The notes beneath the pieces are model-generated. The model had not been told where the DNA came from, made no database searches, and was given only the letters and a program-made list of their open reading frames with translations. A stretch of DNA of 64,000 bases from Ornithodoros turicata (taxonomy: Eukaryota > Arthropoda > Arachnida > Ixodida > Argasidae). The stretch's first letter is position 1; each line of letters begins with the position of its first letter. Positions 1-10,681 of the stretch are shown here, in pieces. The stretch lies in the NCBI RefSeq assembly GCF_037126465.1, contig NC_088204.1, positions 21,768,804 through 21,832,803 on the forward strand. The letters are read 5' to 3'. A program made the translations under genes and the position numbers.

Positions 1-992
1 ACTTCGGAAACGTTTCCTCCACCTGTCGATGCACCCGTCGCACCACAGCAAGGCTTGACCGTGAAATTACTAGAAAGAAAAGGTCGCCTCTGAGTGGTAC
101 TTAGAGATATCGCATCAGGAATTCTGATGTTGTGCTTGAACAGCAAGAACAAAAGCCACTCTATAGACGTTGATCGTGCAAGGAAAAAACATCAACCTTC
201 TATATTATCAACGGCGTAGGCTGCAGAATCGTTTACGCTAATGCATCGTCTGTTTTTATAATCGAGGTCCAGATTAGTGATGGCGGCAAAAGATTTTCGC
301 CATCTTCCAGGAAGATCTCGGGGAGAGGATGCTTTATGTGTATCTCCAGTGTGTGCTCCACTCTTTCTTTTCTTTCTCTCTTTTTTTTTATGTGTCGTTC
401 TATTATCAACGACAAGCAAAGGGAAATCGGAATAATCTGTTCGGTTAGACCTATCATGGTTCGATCCGAACACGCAGGACGTCAGCAAAGAGAAGATGCA
501 TGTGGAAGGGGTTGCCGTTTGAAACACATGCTGCTGAACCGAGGCCCTTTCCGATAAATATAGTCGGTCTATGATAACAGATACATTGCGGTATACGTTC
601 ATTGCGATATTCAACCTCGCAGAGGGAGAGTGAGTCAATCATCTTTTCCCCGTAGCATTATGAAACATGGTATACTAAAAGGCAGTGCGTTGCAACGAAA
701 CACGTGCATACTTCATAGGACATATATTTCAGACACAAAAGCAATCGGAAGGCTAAACACCAAATCATTTCATCAGATTTTATTTTAGGACTTGATTCTT
801 GCCCGTGTGCAGACCGTTAGAAAGTAAGCAGAACGTCCTGAGAGCGGAAACCGGAAGCGAAAAAGAAGAAAGTGTCGCACGCTCTCGTCAGCGGTGATTG
901 GCTCAATGCACCTACTCTCGGCACCGCTTCCATTTGGTTCTGCCCTTCGGCACGTGTAACATGTCGCCACACCAGGCAGACATACCTTGCGC
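1..992. other. Unassigned non-coding stretch
   Basis: No gene or clear repeat boundary is visible. Open frames here have random-looking composition and lack ATG starts or splice context. The stretch at about 944-990 resembles 54008-54050 (both contain GCACGTG, AACAYGTCGCCACAC and CAGGCAGACA), so it is probably the edge of a further dispersed repeat. Confidence 0.5.
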
Positions 993-1000
993 GTAACAAC

Positions 1001-2014
1001 TAGGGATGGAACGATATCGATATTCTTATCGATATCGATATATGAAAGGAGCGGGTCAACGAGTTTATTGATGTCTTTTTTCTCTTTCTCCCTCTCGATT
1101 TGGTTTTGCAACACGATGCCGATATTTCCTGTAAAGATGTGATGCACGTTAAGGGAAAACTCAGTTAGTTTCTAAAATTTTGTGGATCGTCCGGGGCTGC
1201 ATTTCGTGCCGAACGACGCATCGGAATAAGCAGAACGAGTTCACCGAGCGCGCAACGTACACGGCGGTCGAAACCGAGGATTTTGCGTTGCTGGCGTGGC
1301 TCCGTATTCGCAAACATCCGTTCCTCGAGGAACAAAGAAGGGGGCAGGCAAGCTGGTGCGAATCCGAAGAGGGAGGCATCTTCTGCACTCACCTAAATTC
1401 TTGCACTTATTCCCCAATCTTTCTCTCACAATAATTATTGAGGACGTATCCTCATTAGTCCTCGTAATGCATGTTGTTCGTCGCCGTCTTCGTCACATGC
1501 TCAGCTCGCGGTGCTGAGTGATTAGCGTGCTGGCCATGTCACGTCGAGACTGGGAGGTACTTGGGTTCGAATGCTGGTGCTGGCTGTGCTGTCTGGGGTT
1601 TTTTCCTGGGTTTTCTTCAGACGCTGTGGGACATATGTCGGCACAGTTCCCTTAGAAGTCGGCCCAGGACGCGCGTTCCCTCCAGAGCGTTAGTCGTGAC
1701 GTTGCACACCTCTGTGAGGCCGACAACGGTGAGCTGTTTCGCGAGCACCACCACCACCATCTTCATCACCTGCCTCAGCGGTAATAGGTGAACTAGTAAC
1801 AGGCATGGAAGATAACAAAACAAGGGAACTGTTTTCAATTGTTAAAGTAATGGCGTGACGGCTTTTCAAACATCGATATATCGATATTTCTTTTAAAAAT
1901 ACCGATGTATATATCGATGAAATAATTTATCGATATAAATATAATTTTATGGATTACTTTTTTACGATGTTGATATTTATCGATATCGAAAACTTCGATA
2001 TTTTTGCATCACTA
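1001..2014. mobile_element. hAT-type non-autonomous element, ATCGAT-rich
   Basis: The element is bounded by a perfect 8-bp direct repeat, GTAACAAC, at 993-1000 and 2015-2022, which is the target duplication length of hAT transposons. Its ends are imperfect inverted repeats, TAGGGATGGAACGATATCGA at the left and, read inward from the right, TAGTGATGCAAAAATATCGA. Both terminal regions (1001-1050 and 1868-2000) are crowded with ATCGATA motifs. No transposase frame is present, and the interior carries a tRNA-derived SINE at 1523-1785. It is therefore a non-mobile or trans-mobilised derivative that later received a SINE. The perfect duplication makes the boundaries firm. Confidence 0.85.
1523..1785 (+). 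mobile_element. tRNA-derived SINE (Ser/Leu-type head), degraded
   Basis: A pol III B-box-like GGGTTCGAATGC lies at about 1563-1574 in a tRNA-like head. It is followed by the family body (CTGGGTTTTC at about 1607, GTCGGCACAGTTCCC near 1640, GTGAGGCCGACAACGG near 1715) and a (CAC)n/(CAT)n tail ending near 1785. The same body recurs at 16745-17034, 29018-29316, 31858-31948, 38068-38233 and 51074-51165. The A box is degraded, so this copy is probably silent. Confidence 0.8.
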
Positions 2015-2022
2015 GTAACAAC

Positions 2023-4619
2023 ACGGCATCATTACATTGATGGCAGATGACTCACGCGAACTCTGGAGTTGGCGTAAAAGGTTGGAGCGTAACGTAGACG
2101 GACGATGCGAATGGCAGCAATTTCGCTTGAAATGAAAGAAATGAATTAAAAATTGAAAATTTTAATTGAAATGAAAGAGGAGAAAAATGAAATTACTTTA
2201 GATCAGAAGACTCCGATCCGAAGCCTCTTGAGATACCACATTCAGACGTGACTGTTATTTTGAACATATTAGATTTAATCATAGGAGGAACGAAAAATGT
2301 GGAGTTATTAGTCACGAGGGCGTCGGGACTTGCCACTCCCTCCAGTGGTTGTATCCTGGGAAAAGCTGAAAAGAAAAACAGAAAGCAGTCCTTACGAAAT
2401 TCCAGGTTTTGAAAGACAAACTAAAAAGTCACACGTCATAGTCGTAGAAAAGCTCACTTCATCCCATAACGTCCAAATCAATATGTAATTGATCAATTAT
2501 CTGTTAGGAATGCGTTTCAGTGGTTGCAAAAGAAGCATACAACACTTTCATAACTGCGAAGCCTCAAGTCACATAAATTCCACAGGTGACAACAAACGTA
2601 CTGCCATCTATCGCCACCTCTGCGAAACATATCTCCCAGCGGCGTCGCTGCGGTCGGGCGCCAGGTGTGTTGGGGAGCGCAACCAACCACCTGTCGCGTC
2701 TGGCCAACCTTCGTCTGCTGCTTTGTTGCATGTGTTCGTGTAACCTGTGCTCCCCACAATTCATTTGAACTCTGATAGACCTTTGTTTGTGCGGTACCTT
2801 CTCCTTGCCTGTGAAATAATAGCCAATGGGAAACAACTTTGCGTGACCGTGCATACAACTGTCCACTGAACGGTAAGTGGATGGAAACCCGGCGAAAGCC
2901 ACCGTTGTTGTTGTTGTGTCGTCGTGCCGGCACCGTACCTCACCGCGTCTGCCAGGAGATCGCTGACGCTGTACGTGAAAAAAAACTTTCGTGCACGAAT
3001 CACCGCTCAATGCCATGCGGTATTCTTCTTGAGGCACATTTGGCTTGCGACAGTGTCCCCTGCTGAGCTGTAGCCCGCATGATCTCGTTGCTTCGCATGT
3101 TGCGTTGCAGTTTCAACTACCGCAGGCTGCTCCGAATAATCGCGTGAAATTTCGCGATGTGTGCGCGGTTGTAACAGGCGCTTGAGACGAAGAGCGTCTC
3201 TCAAATGGAAAACAGAAAGTTATTTTTTAAAAAAAAAGCCTATCTAATTGATAAAGCAGGCGAAAGCAAATGTGTTAACGTGCCATCATGCAGTTACGCC
3301 AACAAAAAATTCATTATGTGGACAAAAAAAAAAAAAAAAAAACTACAGGAAAATACTTATCTAGAGCTAACAGATCACTTGGGTACGCCCTGACCCTTTT
3401 TGTCTTATTTTTGCTGCTAAGAAGCCACTTTAGTGAAAATAAGCTGTTGACAGTGAAGCTCGTGTTCGTGCCCTTGCTACTCTTCAGTATCGGCTACAAG
3501 TGAGTTTATACATTAGCTTCATGCCAGGCTATTATGAGATAATCAACAAAGTGCTATCACACTCCAGATTTGTAACGGATGTAACTTCGCATAAGTGGCT
3601 TGTGAATCCGGATCTTTTATAATAAAACGTTACTTAATTCTTCGCGATGTATATATTTCGTACAATTTATCGACATGCGCAATCGTATCGTCATGTGCGC
3701 GCTACGCATGATGTTTTTTTCTTGATTCGTGCCTTGTTTGTACCTCAGTGAACGTTGTTCGGACATGCTTCTTAAATCATCTATGCCAAACTGTTTGACA
3801 TCTATATGTATAAAGCAACAGCAAACTTCGTTTTATTCAGATATTTGTTCCGAAGCTTATTGGCTTCCATCGCTCATTCGTGCGGTTCCTACTTCTAACT
3901 CCCCCCCCCCCCCCCCTCTTTACTTCCTCCCGAAACTTCGGTCATGGCTCAGCCCCTCGTCGATACGGCAGTGCTTTTCCCACGCGGGTAGGGAGCGACT
4001 CCTACACTTCTTTATTGGATCTCCGAGGGATTTCGTCCGCAACGGAAGTCGAAGGAGAGGGCGAACTTCCGGTCTGGGGGTGTATGGTAGCGGGCATCAC
4101 GCAGGTGTCACGGGGGAAACTCCTCGGAGAAGAGGCGCAGCTTATGACACTTGTTGCTGTAGCGTGGTCTATCCTAGAATCATTAAATGAGCTTCGCTAA
4201 TCATCACTGAGTGTAAGCATCGAGTGAGTCAGACTATAACAACATGCATTGATACAAAGATAATCAATACAAATAACGGATCACCGCTAGGGGCGTCGTC
4301 TTTTGCCGGTGTTTGGTGAATGGCGCGACCACGAACCCCAGCCCCGATAAGGCATAAGGCTGCCTACAGTGCCGAGGGGGTGTAAGGGTTAGGGTAGAAG
4401 CCCTCGAACGGTAGCGGTCGGGGTATTGCTCGAGCCCCGGCCGATGGGTTTATCCTGAGCCTTCCCATGGTGTATGGGTATGAAGCATGGGCGACAGTTC
4501 GGGATTACCCGTTTGCACGTCATTCTATTACACAACAAACAACACAGAACACAGATAATTTCCCTCAAAGTATATAGTACTGAGCTCTGAAGACAAAAGT
4601 ATACCACTCGGAAATGTGT
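2023..4619. other. Unassigned stretch with simple runs
   Basis: No gene is recognisable. It holds an A-run at about 3324-3342, a 17-bp C-run at 3901-3917, a short (GTT)n at about 2905-2920 and AT-rich tracts near 2150-2200. Open frames overlap on both strands without coding character. The last few hundred bases (about 4300-4620) may be the 5' part of the LINE that becomes recognisable at 4620, but I cannot anchor them. Confidence 0.4.
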
Positions 4620-5275
4620 CACAATTTTTTTATCGAAAGAAAAAACGATATCGTCACTTTCAAAGAACATCCTTGAAATTGAGAAGCTTCGTTCGGGAGA
4701 TCTCCAGATTAAATGTGGCTCTGAGGCCGATAGCAATCATGTTCTGAAGCCGAGAGAAATGCTGAGGAGGCAAATTTCGGCTACCTTGCATAAAACCCTG
4801 AACGTCCGCGGCGTTGTGTGATCACTGAGAAACTCACTTTCCAGAGGAAACTCTAGGGAGTCTCAAACCACAGTCACAGGGTGTAATTGATGTAAAGAAG
4901 GAAAGTCGGGGCACGTAAGGACAACGAATACATGACAACTAGAAATGTGGTACTCACCTTCGATATTCCCACACTCCCACAGAAAATAAAGGTCCGTTAC
5001 CTATCGGCCGAGTCCGTCCGCATATTCCTAATCCACTAAGGTGTTTTAAATGCAATCGTTTCGCCCATGCGGCCGACAGTTGCTCCGTGCTGCTCTCGTT
5101 GCGACCAACAGGGCCACGACACCAAAGAGTGCAGAGGGCCCGATTACTGCGTCAACTGCGCAGGCCAACATCCCTCTTACTCTGGGCCGTGTCCAAAGTG
5201 GAAATATGAAAAGGAGCCCTTCCTTCCCTTTTGTTTTCCTGCGGTTTGCAGAATAAACTTCAGTTGTTAGCACGG
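4620..5275 (+). pseudogene. LINE ORF1 remnant with CCHC zinc knuckles
   Basis: This is the nucleic-acid-binding ORF1 protein of an I/Jockey-type non-LTR retrotransposon, decayed by frameshifts. From about 4670 the frame reads KLRSGDLQIKC, then HKTLNVRGVV, then LTFDIPTLP near 4950. It continues with RPHIPNPLRCFKC, a hallmark of tick LINE ORF1 proteins just before the zinc knuckles. Three knuckles follow. The first (CFKC..H....C, 5042-5083) is in one frame. The second (CSRCDQQGHDTKEC) and third (CVNC...H......C) are in another, so a +1 shift falls between 5083 and 5095. The N-terminus is not identifiable. It is the upstream part of the composite plus-strand LINE that continues to about 11125. 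Confidence 0.85.
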
Positions 5276-5365
5276 GGATTGTTAGTCAGCGCCTATGCGT
5301 TGTCTGGTTCGTTCTTTGTCCTCGTTCTTGCGCTGTATTGCGTTCAGTATGTAACAACTTGCCCA

Positions 5366-5459
5366 CACACACACATAAAGATACGATGAGGCTGTTGCCG
5401 GCCAGCAGGCTGGGCGCTGCCCCAGTGCCATTTGTAGGTAGTGAGAGATGATGATGGAG
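5366..5459 (-). mobile_element. 94-bp LINE/SINE 3' end with (TG)n tail
   Basis: A perfect 12-bp direct repeat, ACAACTTGCCCA, lies at 5354-5365 and 5460-5471 and brackets this 94-bp piece. On the minus strand it begins with CATCATCATCTCTCACTACC and ends with CTTTATGTGTGTGTG. The same ordered motifs occur on the plus strand at 32030-32106, and the TTTATGTGTG tail also ends the LINE at 14464. This is a severely 5'-truncated retrotransposed copy that landed in the older plus-strand LINE. Confidence 0.8.
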
Positions 5460-5494
5460 ACAACTTGCCCAACTTTACGCGTTAATTAGGAAAA

Positions 5495-5800
5495 GGAAGT
5501 GTTGCGCACAAAAGTAACACAACATATCGGCTTCCCTCAGGCTATAAGTAGAGGGCATCCTTTTTTACCTTCCAGAGATCTTTCGCACCCGTTCCCAAAG
5601 AAAAACCGAAAACAATCTCTTCCTCCGCACAGACAGCTGGTAACGGAGGTACACTCAAGAACAAATCGAGGCGAAGGCACGAAAACACTTGCTTCCTCCA
5701 GTTCAACTCCTTCAGCAGCCCCGTGGTCCTTCCATCGACGTCATCCTCCACCCTACAGACTGCTTCTGTGGAGTGCGATGTCTATAGTTCAGAACTTAAA
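5495..5800 (+). pseudogene. LINE ORF1 C-terminal remnant
   Basis: The frame resumes with RTKVTQHIGFPQA at 5505-5545, the segment that normally follows the zinc knuckles in I-type LINE ORF1. It is followed by a Ser/Pro/Thr-rich, low-complexity stretch typical of the C-terminal part. It is separated from the knuckle region by an unassigned spacer and the 94-bp insert at 5366-5459. Stops and frameshifts make it non-functional. The match is from family memory and the exact end is unclear. Confidence 0.55.
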
Positions 5801-5826
5801 ACATCCATCTGGGACTGTTGGTATTC

Positions 5827-5935
5827 AATTAATTCCAGGTAACAGATAGAAACTCAAAAAAACAGACGACACAAACAGGGCGTGTCGTCTGTTTTTTGTG
5901 TTTCTCTCCTTTCGCGCTTTTACCTGGGATTAATA
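5827..5935. repeat. Imperfect foldback repeat
   Basis: The arms pair around ACAGACGACAC (5861-5871) and GTGTCGTCTGT (5882-5892), with a short A/G spacer. The outer ends also pair, ATTCCAGGTAA against TTACCTGGGAT. The whole is about 109 bp. It could be a small MITE or part of the surrounding LINE's 3' region. No target duplication is evident. Confidence 0.65.
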
Positions 5936-6039
5936 GAATGGTCTTTTATGAGCACCAGCTCACAATCGCAGAAAAAAAAAACACAGACATAAATGGGATG
6001 ATGATGTGGTGGGTCGCAGAAAGAAATAACTCTAATACA

Positions 6040-6212
6040 ACGGAAAGTCTGGCTCTGCTACATGCACGACGTTGACTCCCCTCAAATTTTTCAAGCCATC
6101 AGCAACGATGAAAGATGAAAGTCACTGAAAAGGTTAGCCAGCTGTAGGGATCGAACCCACATCTTCTGGATTACCGGTCCAGGGCTCTACCAATTGAGCT
6201 AAGCTAACACGC
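6040..6212 (-). mobile_element. tRNA-derived SINE resembling Ruka
   Basis: On the minus strand 6212-6137 folds as a full tRNA-like cloverleaf. The acceptor arms are GTTAGCT and AGCTGGC, the D arm is GCTC/GAGC, the anticodon stem is CTGGA/TCCAG with loop CCGGTAA (anticodon position GGT), and the T arm contains the B box GGTTCGATCCC. An A box (TAGCTCAATTGG) is present. The cloverleaf is followed directly by CTAACCTTTTCAGTGAC and further tail rather than by a short T-run. That organisation is a SINE rather than a functional tRNA gene, and it resembles the tick SINE Ruka as I remember it. The 3' boundary (about 6040) is approximate. It lies between ORF1 and ORF2 of the plus-strand LINE. Confidence 0.75.
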
Positions 6213-6339
6213 TATACTTTAAGATAGAAATATCTCAACTTAAGCTGTGCCTTATGCGATGTTTAGAGCTGCCAGATTGGTTAGAAACATTGTCTACGTA
6301 CATGCCCTTACGTACTTGTAAAATCGTATGTACAAATTC

Positions 6340-6700
6340 AAAAGGTCTTCAGTTTTCTCTTTAGACGTTTTGTAATGGCCCACGGCGTTGCGACCGTGTG
6401 TGTACTTGTGTGTTTTGTTAATAAAAGGAGGGAAAAAAAAAACACGCCTCTCCAGCGACTTTCGGGGTGCGGGGTGCGTGTATCTGTCCCTGCGTGTATC
6501 TGCGTATCTGTCCCTTCTATATGTTGTTCCAGCCTCAAAATATCAGTTCTCTCTTGTTCATCAGCAACGTCTTCGTCGACTTCTACAGTGTTTTTACGGA
6601 AGCCAGACGTTTCTGATGAAGAGCTTGCGGCGGCTCGCAAAACTCATCCGCGGCAACGAATCGCTCCTCCAAGAGATAGATGATGAGATTACTTCCTAGT
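6340..6700 (+). pseudogene. Possible end of LINE ORF1 before ORF2
   Basis: This stretch lies directly upstream of the ORF2 start and includes SDEELAAARKTHPRQR (about 6617-6664), a charged segment that looks protein-derived and may be the ORF1 C-terminus. The rest is broken by frameshifts. The assignment rests mainly on position, immediately 5' of the endonuclease. Confidence 0.3.
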
Positions 6701-6754
6701 CGGCAAAATTTTGTAGTGCACATTCTATTTCTCCTTAGTACTGCTATCATTACG

Positions 6755-7278
6755 GGGCAGGGATCCTCCAATGGAATTGCCGCGGAGTACTTCCTCATTT
6801 AAATGATATCATCTATCTTTTCGACACGTACAGTGCGGCATGTTTTTGTCTTCAAGAAACATATTTAAAGACACATATACCAAACCCTCTGCGCAGACAA
6901 AATGTTTTTTTTTTTTTATAAAGATCGATTTGACGCAACCCGAGCATCTAGTGGTGTAGCGATTGTTGCACGAGGATCTGTTCCAGCCAAAGCAGTTCAC
7001 ATAGTTACAGTCTTGGAGGCTGTGTAGATGTGTCTTGACAGAACTGTCGCCATCTGCTCGTCATTTGCCATTTGTCGTTATTTCGGAAATTTCTCATTTC
7101 ATCTTTCAACCCGGCATCCCTCTTGATGCAGAGTGTCTAAACCGTTACACAAAATGACGTAGAAGATTTATGCAGCCAGCATACAACTCATTTGTGACTT
7201 CAATGCCCACAATTCGCTTTGTGGCAGTACAAGAACCTATACTCGAGGGGAAATGTTGGAGAAACTCCTGTTATCGTC
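6755..7278 (+). pseudogene. LINE ORF2 endonuclease remnant
   Basis: This is the start of ORF2, the APE-type endonuclease that nicks target DNA for reverse transcription. The first motif reads ILQWNCRG at 6763-6786, then LPHLNDIIYLF, then CLQET with the catalytic Glu (about 6850-6864). VAIVARGSVPAK follows at about 6958-6990, and the DFNAHNSL active-site motif begins at 7196. It ends with GEMLEKLLLSSSN at about 7245-7281. An A/T-run near 6902-6920 and several frameshifts and stops break the frame. The element continues at about 8800 after an opposite-strand LINE insertion. Confidence 0.88.
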
Positions 7279-8605
7279 GTCCAACAACAACAACAACATA
7301 TATATTGTGATGATGAAGTGGGGAGATTTTCCACTCTAGGAGTGGAACGCTACCCCATAGCTAGGGGTCTAATATGAGTGGTGACAATGATCAGTGATGA
7401 CGATGAGAGATGACGGGAATGGTCGAAGTGGCGATGACGATGCTGGACGTGATCGTGGTGGTGGGAGTGTCCGAGGGCGCTGCTGGGGTCATAGTGAGTC
7501 CTTTAGGCCTGTCGCCTCAAAGAAGTCAACCACGTGACGTAAGGCCGTCCTGGAGTCGGCCGCGGTGTCCCAAGGGCCGAGGATGGTCGACAAGTTGAAG
7601 GGGCGGCAGCCAAGTGTGGCAAGCTGCGACTGCAGTGCACGCCTCTCGTTGAGATAGGTCCGGCAGCTGAGGAGTATGTGCTCAACGTTGGCAAGTACGC
7701 CACACTCGTTGCACATAGGGCTAGCCTCACAGCCTAGCTGGTATCGATAGGACGGAGTGAAGGCCACATTCAGACGTAGCCTGTGGATGAGTGACTTCAG
7801 AGGACGAGGAAGCTTTGCAGGCAGTCGGTATGACAGCGTTGGGTCTACATTCCCCAAAGAGGACATAGTTGGAATGTCGTGTTGCCACTGTAGGGTAGAC
7901 CAGGAATCGGACAAATGCCTGAGGAGGGATCTTCTGTCTCCTCACGAGAGTATAATGGGCATAGAAGGTCGTTGTTGGTGTGCAGCGGCAGCGGCAGCGT
8001 CGGCCTCGTGGTTCCCAGTTATTCCGCAATGCCCTGGAACCCACTGAAAGGCAACGTAGTGGGAGCGATCTTGTAGGGACTTCAGGGCGCACAGGATGTC
8101 TATCACCACTGAGGCAAGGGAACCGCGGATGCCCATGTTCTTAATGCACAGGAGAGCTGCTTTGGAGTCTGTGTAAATTACCCAGTGCCGCGGTTCACAG
8201 TCTTCCGCATATGTCAAAAATAACAAGATAGCATAAAGTTCAGCGGATGTCGATGAGGTACGGTGAGATAGACGACACCCACGTGTAACAGACTGTGATG
8301 GAATGGCAAAGGCTGAAGATGAAGTGTCCCTGGTCGACGATCCATCCGTGTATACAGCGGTACTGTTGCGGTATTGAGCCTCGACGAAGTCAAGGGTAAG
8401 TTGCCTAAGAATAAAATCAGGATAGTTCTTTTTGTTGTTCTTGAGACCGGGGATGGAGACAGTGACAGACGGCGATGGCAGCGTCCATGGAGGCACTTTG
8501 GGTGCCGTCGGGTCGACTATGAATTTGGGGATATGAGGTCTGAATGATGTCACAGCAGCATGAACCATCCATCGTCGTCCATATGTCTTTTACACCCAGG
8601 GGCAT
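7279..8605 (-). mobile_element. 5'-truncated I-clade LINE 3' half, inserted
   Basis: A minus-strand LINE 3' end interrupts the older plus-strand ORF2. It carries RNase H and the C-terminal zinc motif. The 3' UTR runs from about 7488 down and ends in a (GTT)n tail (plus strand CCAACAACAACAACAAC at 7281-7297). The plus-strand ORF2 ends at 7278 and resumes near 8800, so the insert lies wholly between them. The 5' truncation point is not sharp and lies between 8605 and about 8790. No target duplication could be fixed by eye. Confidence 0.8.
7489..8605 (-). pseudogene. LINE ORF2 RNase H and C-terminal zinc motif
   Basis: One frame on the minus strand is open from 8568 to 7489 except for a single in-frame TGA at 7942-7944. 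The upper part (208 codons) is an RNase H domain that degrades the RNA of the cDNA hybrid. Catalytic acidic residues are visible at Asp75 (YTDGSS), Glu110 (SAELYAIL), Asp134 (YTDSKAAL) and Asp190 (GNHEADAAA). After the stop comes the I-clade C-terminal segment RLRLNVAF, then a Cys-His motif (CNECGVLANVEHILLSC), then STILGPWDTA near the end. Terminal RNase H plus this zinc motif places it in the I-like LINEs. The reverse transcriptase is missing because of 5' truncation. A single nonsense codon in about 360 suggests a fairly young copy. Confidence 0.9.
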
Positions 8606-8799
8606 CCAGATGCATACGTTCTTCTAGCCAGTCTTTCTCACTCTTAGATCTGTCCTTTTGCAGTTCATCTCTGTTCAAGATATGAAATGGACTGTAGGAG
8701 AAAACCCACTTGGTATAGTGGCCAGTTCCTGGAAGTGGCAGTGGCTTGATATAGTGGTACAGTGGTGGTACAATACTTTCCTGTAGTCAGTAATCTGAC

Positions 8800-9302
8800 G
8801 ATGCGCCCTCCCGCATGAAAACTTTCGTCTGGAAGCAATTTTCAGAAATATGTAACCTCTCTCTGATTCCTTCCGATATGAATAGGGTGACGATTGACGA
8901 ATCTAACAATCTCATCACTAACGTCATCTTTGACGCAGCAAGACAATCCCTTGCCACAAGACATCTTGTCGCCTCCCCAGACGGCCAACAGCCCTGGTGA
9001 ACGAGCGAGTGCGAACTCGCAAACTTCAAAATCGTGCGTGGGGCACATTTCGGAGGTACTCCACAAGCCTCCACACATTTTTGTACTTTACTATTCGAAA
9101 AGGGAAGAGCGAAGGCCAGGTGGACGCGTAAACAAGATACGCCGTCCTCTCGGTGCAACTTCGTATCTTCTGTATCTTGCAATACCCCTTTCAAAGTGGT
9201 TTGCAACTGACTCCGCAAGATTAGAGGGGAACGTATCAGTCACTCCGTTCCCCTTTTAGAAACCTGGAAGAACAGGCTTATAATATCGCTAGCCAATTGA
9301 TG
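8800..9302 (+). pseudogene. LINE ORF2 linker (resumed after insertion)
   Basis: The plus-strand LINE resumes downstream of the inserted minus-strand element. Readable segments are LSLIPSDMNRVTID (about 8856-8897), PWxTSECELA near 8990-9020, KARWTRKQ near 9112-9135, and VSSVSCNTPFK with RKIRGERISHSVP (9168-9250). In I-type LINEs this block joins the endonuclease to the reverse transcriptase. Several frameshifts are present. It stops at the hAT element at 9311, and the reading resumes at 10682. Confidence 0.78.
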
Positions 9303-9310
9303 TTCTAGAG

Positions 9311-10673
9311 CAGCGTTTCTCAACCCGGGTTCCGCGAGCCCTGTCCTGATTTTCCGCGAATATAGTGCCACTAAACCCGACAATTTCTCCGCGGCACGCT
9401 TTTGGTTTTCTCTTGTGTTTCGAAATCATTACAAGCACTAAGAAAGTCGGAACTATTTGGGATAAACTTCGGAGCTACCCTTCCGCCTACATGGATTTAG
9501 GATATACAAGCATCAGTGGCAACCCACAACGAATAGACCTCTCCCTGTTTGTAAACAAATGACGTCATAGTGTTCGACAGCGCCACCAATTTGGTAGAGT
9601 TGAACTACGCTCGAAGCTATTGGACGAACAAGGTCGCGCCCGAAACCCACGGTCTTGAGGGGATTACGATGGTCCCTGAAAGGGACGCGACCTTCGGTCC
9701 TACTTTTCTTTCAGTAGGAGGCAGCGAACAAGTGCCCATTCGTGGAACCCAGCCCTCCTCTTCCAATTTGTTCCGGATTCAGTCTGTCTACCAACGTCAT
9801 GATGAGGTTTGATTGATTGATTTTTAAAAGAAAGAAATTGAGATGTTAGTCTCGAGCTACTCGGGACTGGCTACTCCAGGACGCGTTATTGAGATAAGAG
9901 AGGGAAACTACACAAATTCATACAATTTGAAACGGGATGGAAACGGAATGGATGAAAAAATCACCACAAAATTTGGCACCAAAAGCAACAGTGCAGAAGA
10001 GTCCACGTGCGAAATCTCAATGCACTAAAAACAAAGAGCGTCACAATGTGGTAAAGAGGTCCGTCGAGACGAGAAATTGCACGAGGGCGCGCATGGCAGG
10101 TATGAGCTGATTTGCTGGCCAGCACCCAAGAACCTTTTCGGTGGAGTATGGCCGGTTATCCAGGCGGGTCAGCGACGAGACAAGGGTACAACGGTGTGCA
10201 CTGTACCTCGGGCAGTCTTGGAGTATATGATCCACGTCCTCAAGTACATCACACAGACCGCAGTTGGGGGACGGGACCATGCCGAGCTTAAACAAAAGTC
10301 GTCCACTGTATGGCACGTTGAGGCGAAGCCTGTAGATGAGCGACGTGACTGGTCGAGGAAGCGCTGACGGCATATAAACGGCGATGCTGAGGTTTCTCAG
10401 GTAGAGGCCTATTATCTGCGTGTTAGCATTGTGAAACAGTTGAATGAATTCGGCACTCATCAAGCGACATCTTGTGACAAAACAATGAACAATTACAAAA
10501 ATGATAATTGCGCAGTGAAATAATCAGCTATATAGAACAAAAATTTGTTACCTGCACGACATCTAGTTCGCCTCTCCCACCTCCACACACATTTCCTGCA
10601 GTGTCGTAGGTTCCTTGAACTCGTGCAGGCACGATCACGGGTTCCCTAAAATAACATAGGTTGAGAACCATTG
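9311..10673. mobile_element. hAT-type non-autonomous element
   Basis: A perfect 8-bp target duplication, TTCTAGAG, lies at 9303-9310 and 10674-10681. The terminal inverted repeats are CAGCGTTTCTCAACC at the left and CAATGGTTCTCAACC read inward from the right, a classic hAT end. Subterminal similarity also exists (GGGTTCCGCG against GGGAACCCGTG). No transposase is recognisable. The interior includes a minus-strand LINE C-terminal fragment at 10041-10463. It sits exactly between two consecutive parts of the plus-strand LINE ORF2, so it inserted after that LINE. Confidence 0.9.
10041..10463 (-). pseudogene. LINE ORF2 C-terminal fragment
   Basis: A 140-codon frame carries the I-clade C-terminal signature. 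It has ALPRPVTSLIYRLRLNVPY, a Cys-His motif (CGLCDVLEDVDHILQDC), then YSTEKVLGCWPAN and a terminal hydrophobic stretch ending in FTTL and a stop. The frame is intact over this segment, but the reverse transcriptase and RNase H are missing. It lies inside the hAT element at 9311-10673, so it is either cargo captured by that element or a later insertion into it. It belongs to a different subfamily from the copy at 7489-7914. Confidence 0.85.
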
Positions 10674-10681
10674 TTCTAGAG

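Noticed and set aside
192..638. 148-codon minus-strand frame
   Set aside because: It opens with TTG rather than ATG, has a low-complexity Lys/Arg run from a T-rich tract, and no recognisable family.
6137..6212. A complete tRNA cloverleaf on the minus strand with anticodon position GGT
   Set aside because: The loop has C instead of U at position 33, no T-run terminator follows, and a SINE-type tail continues directly. It is therefore annotated as a Ruka-like SINE, not a tRNA gene.
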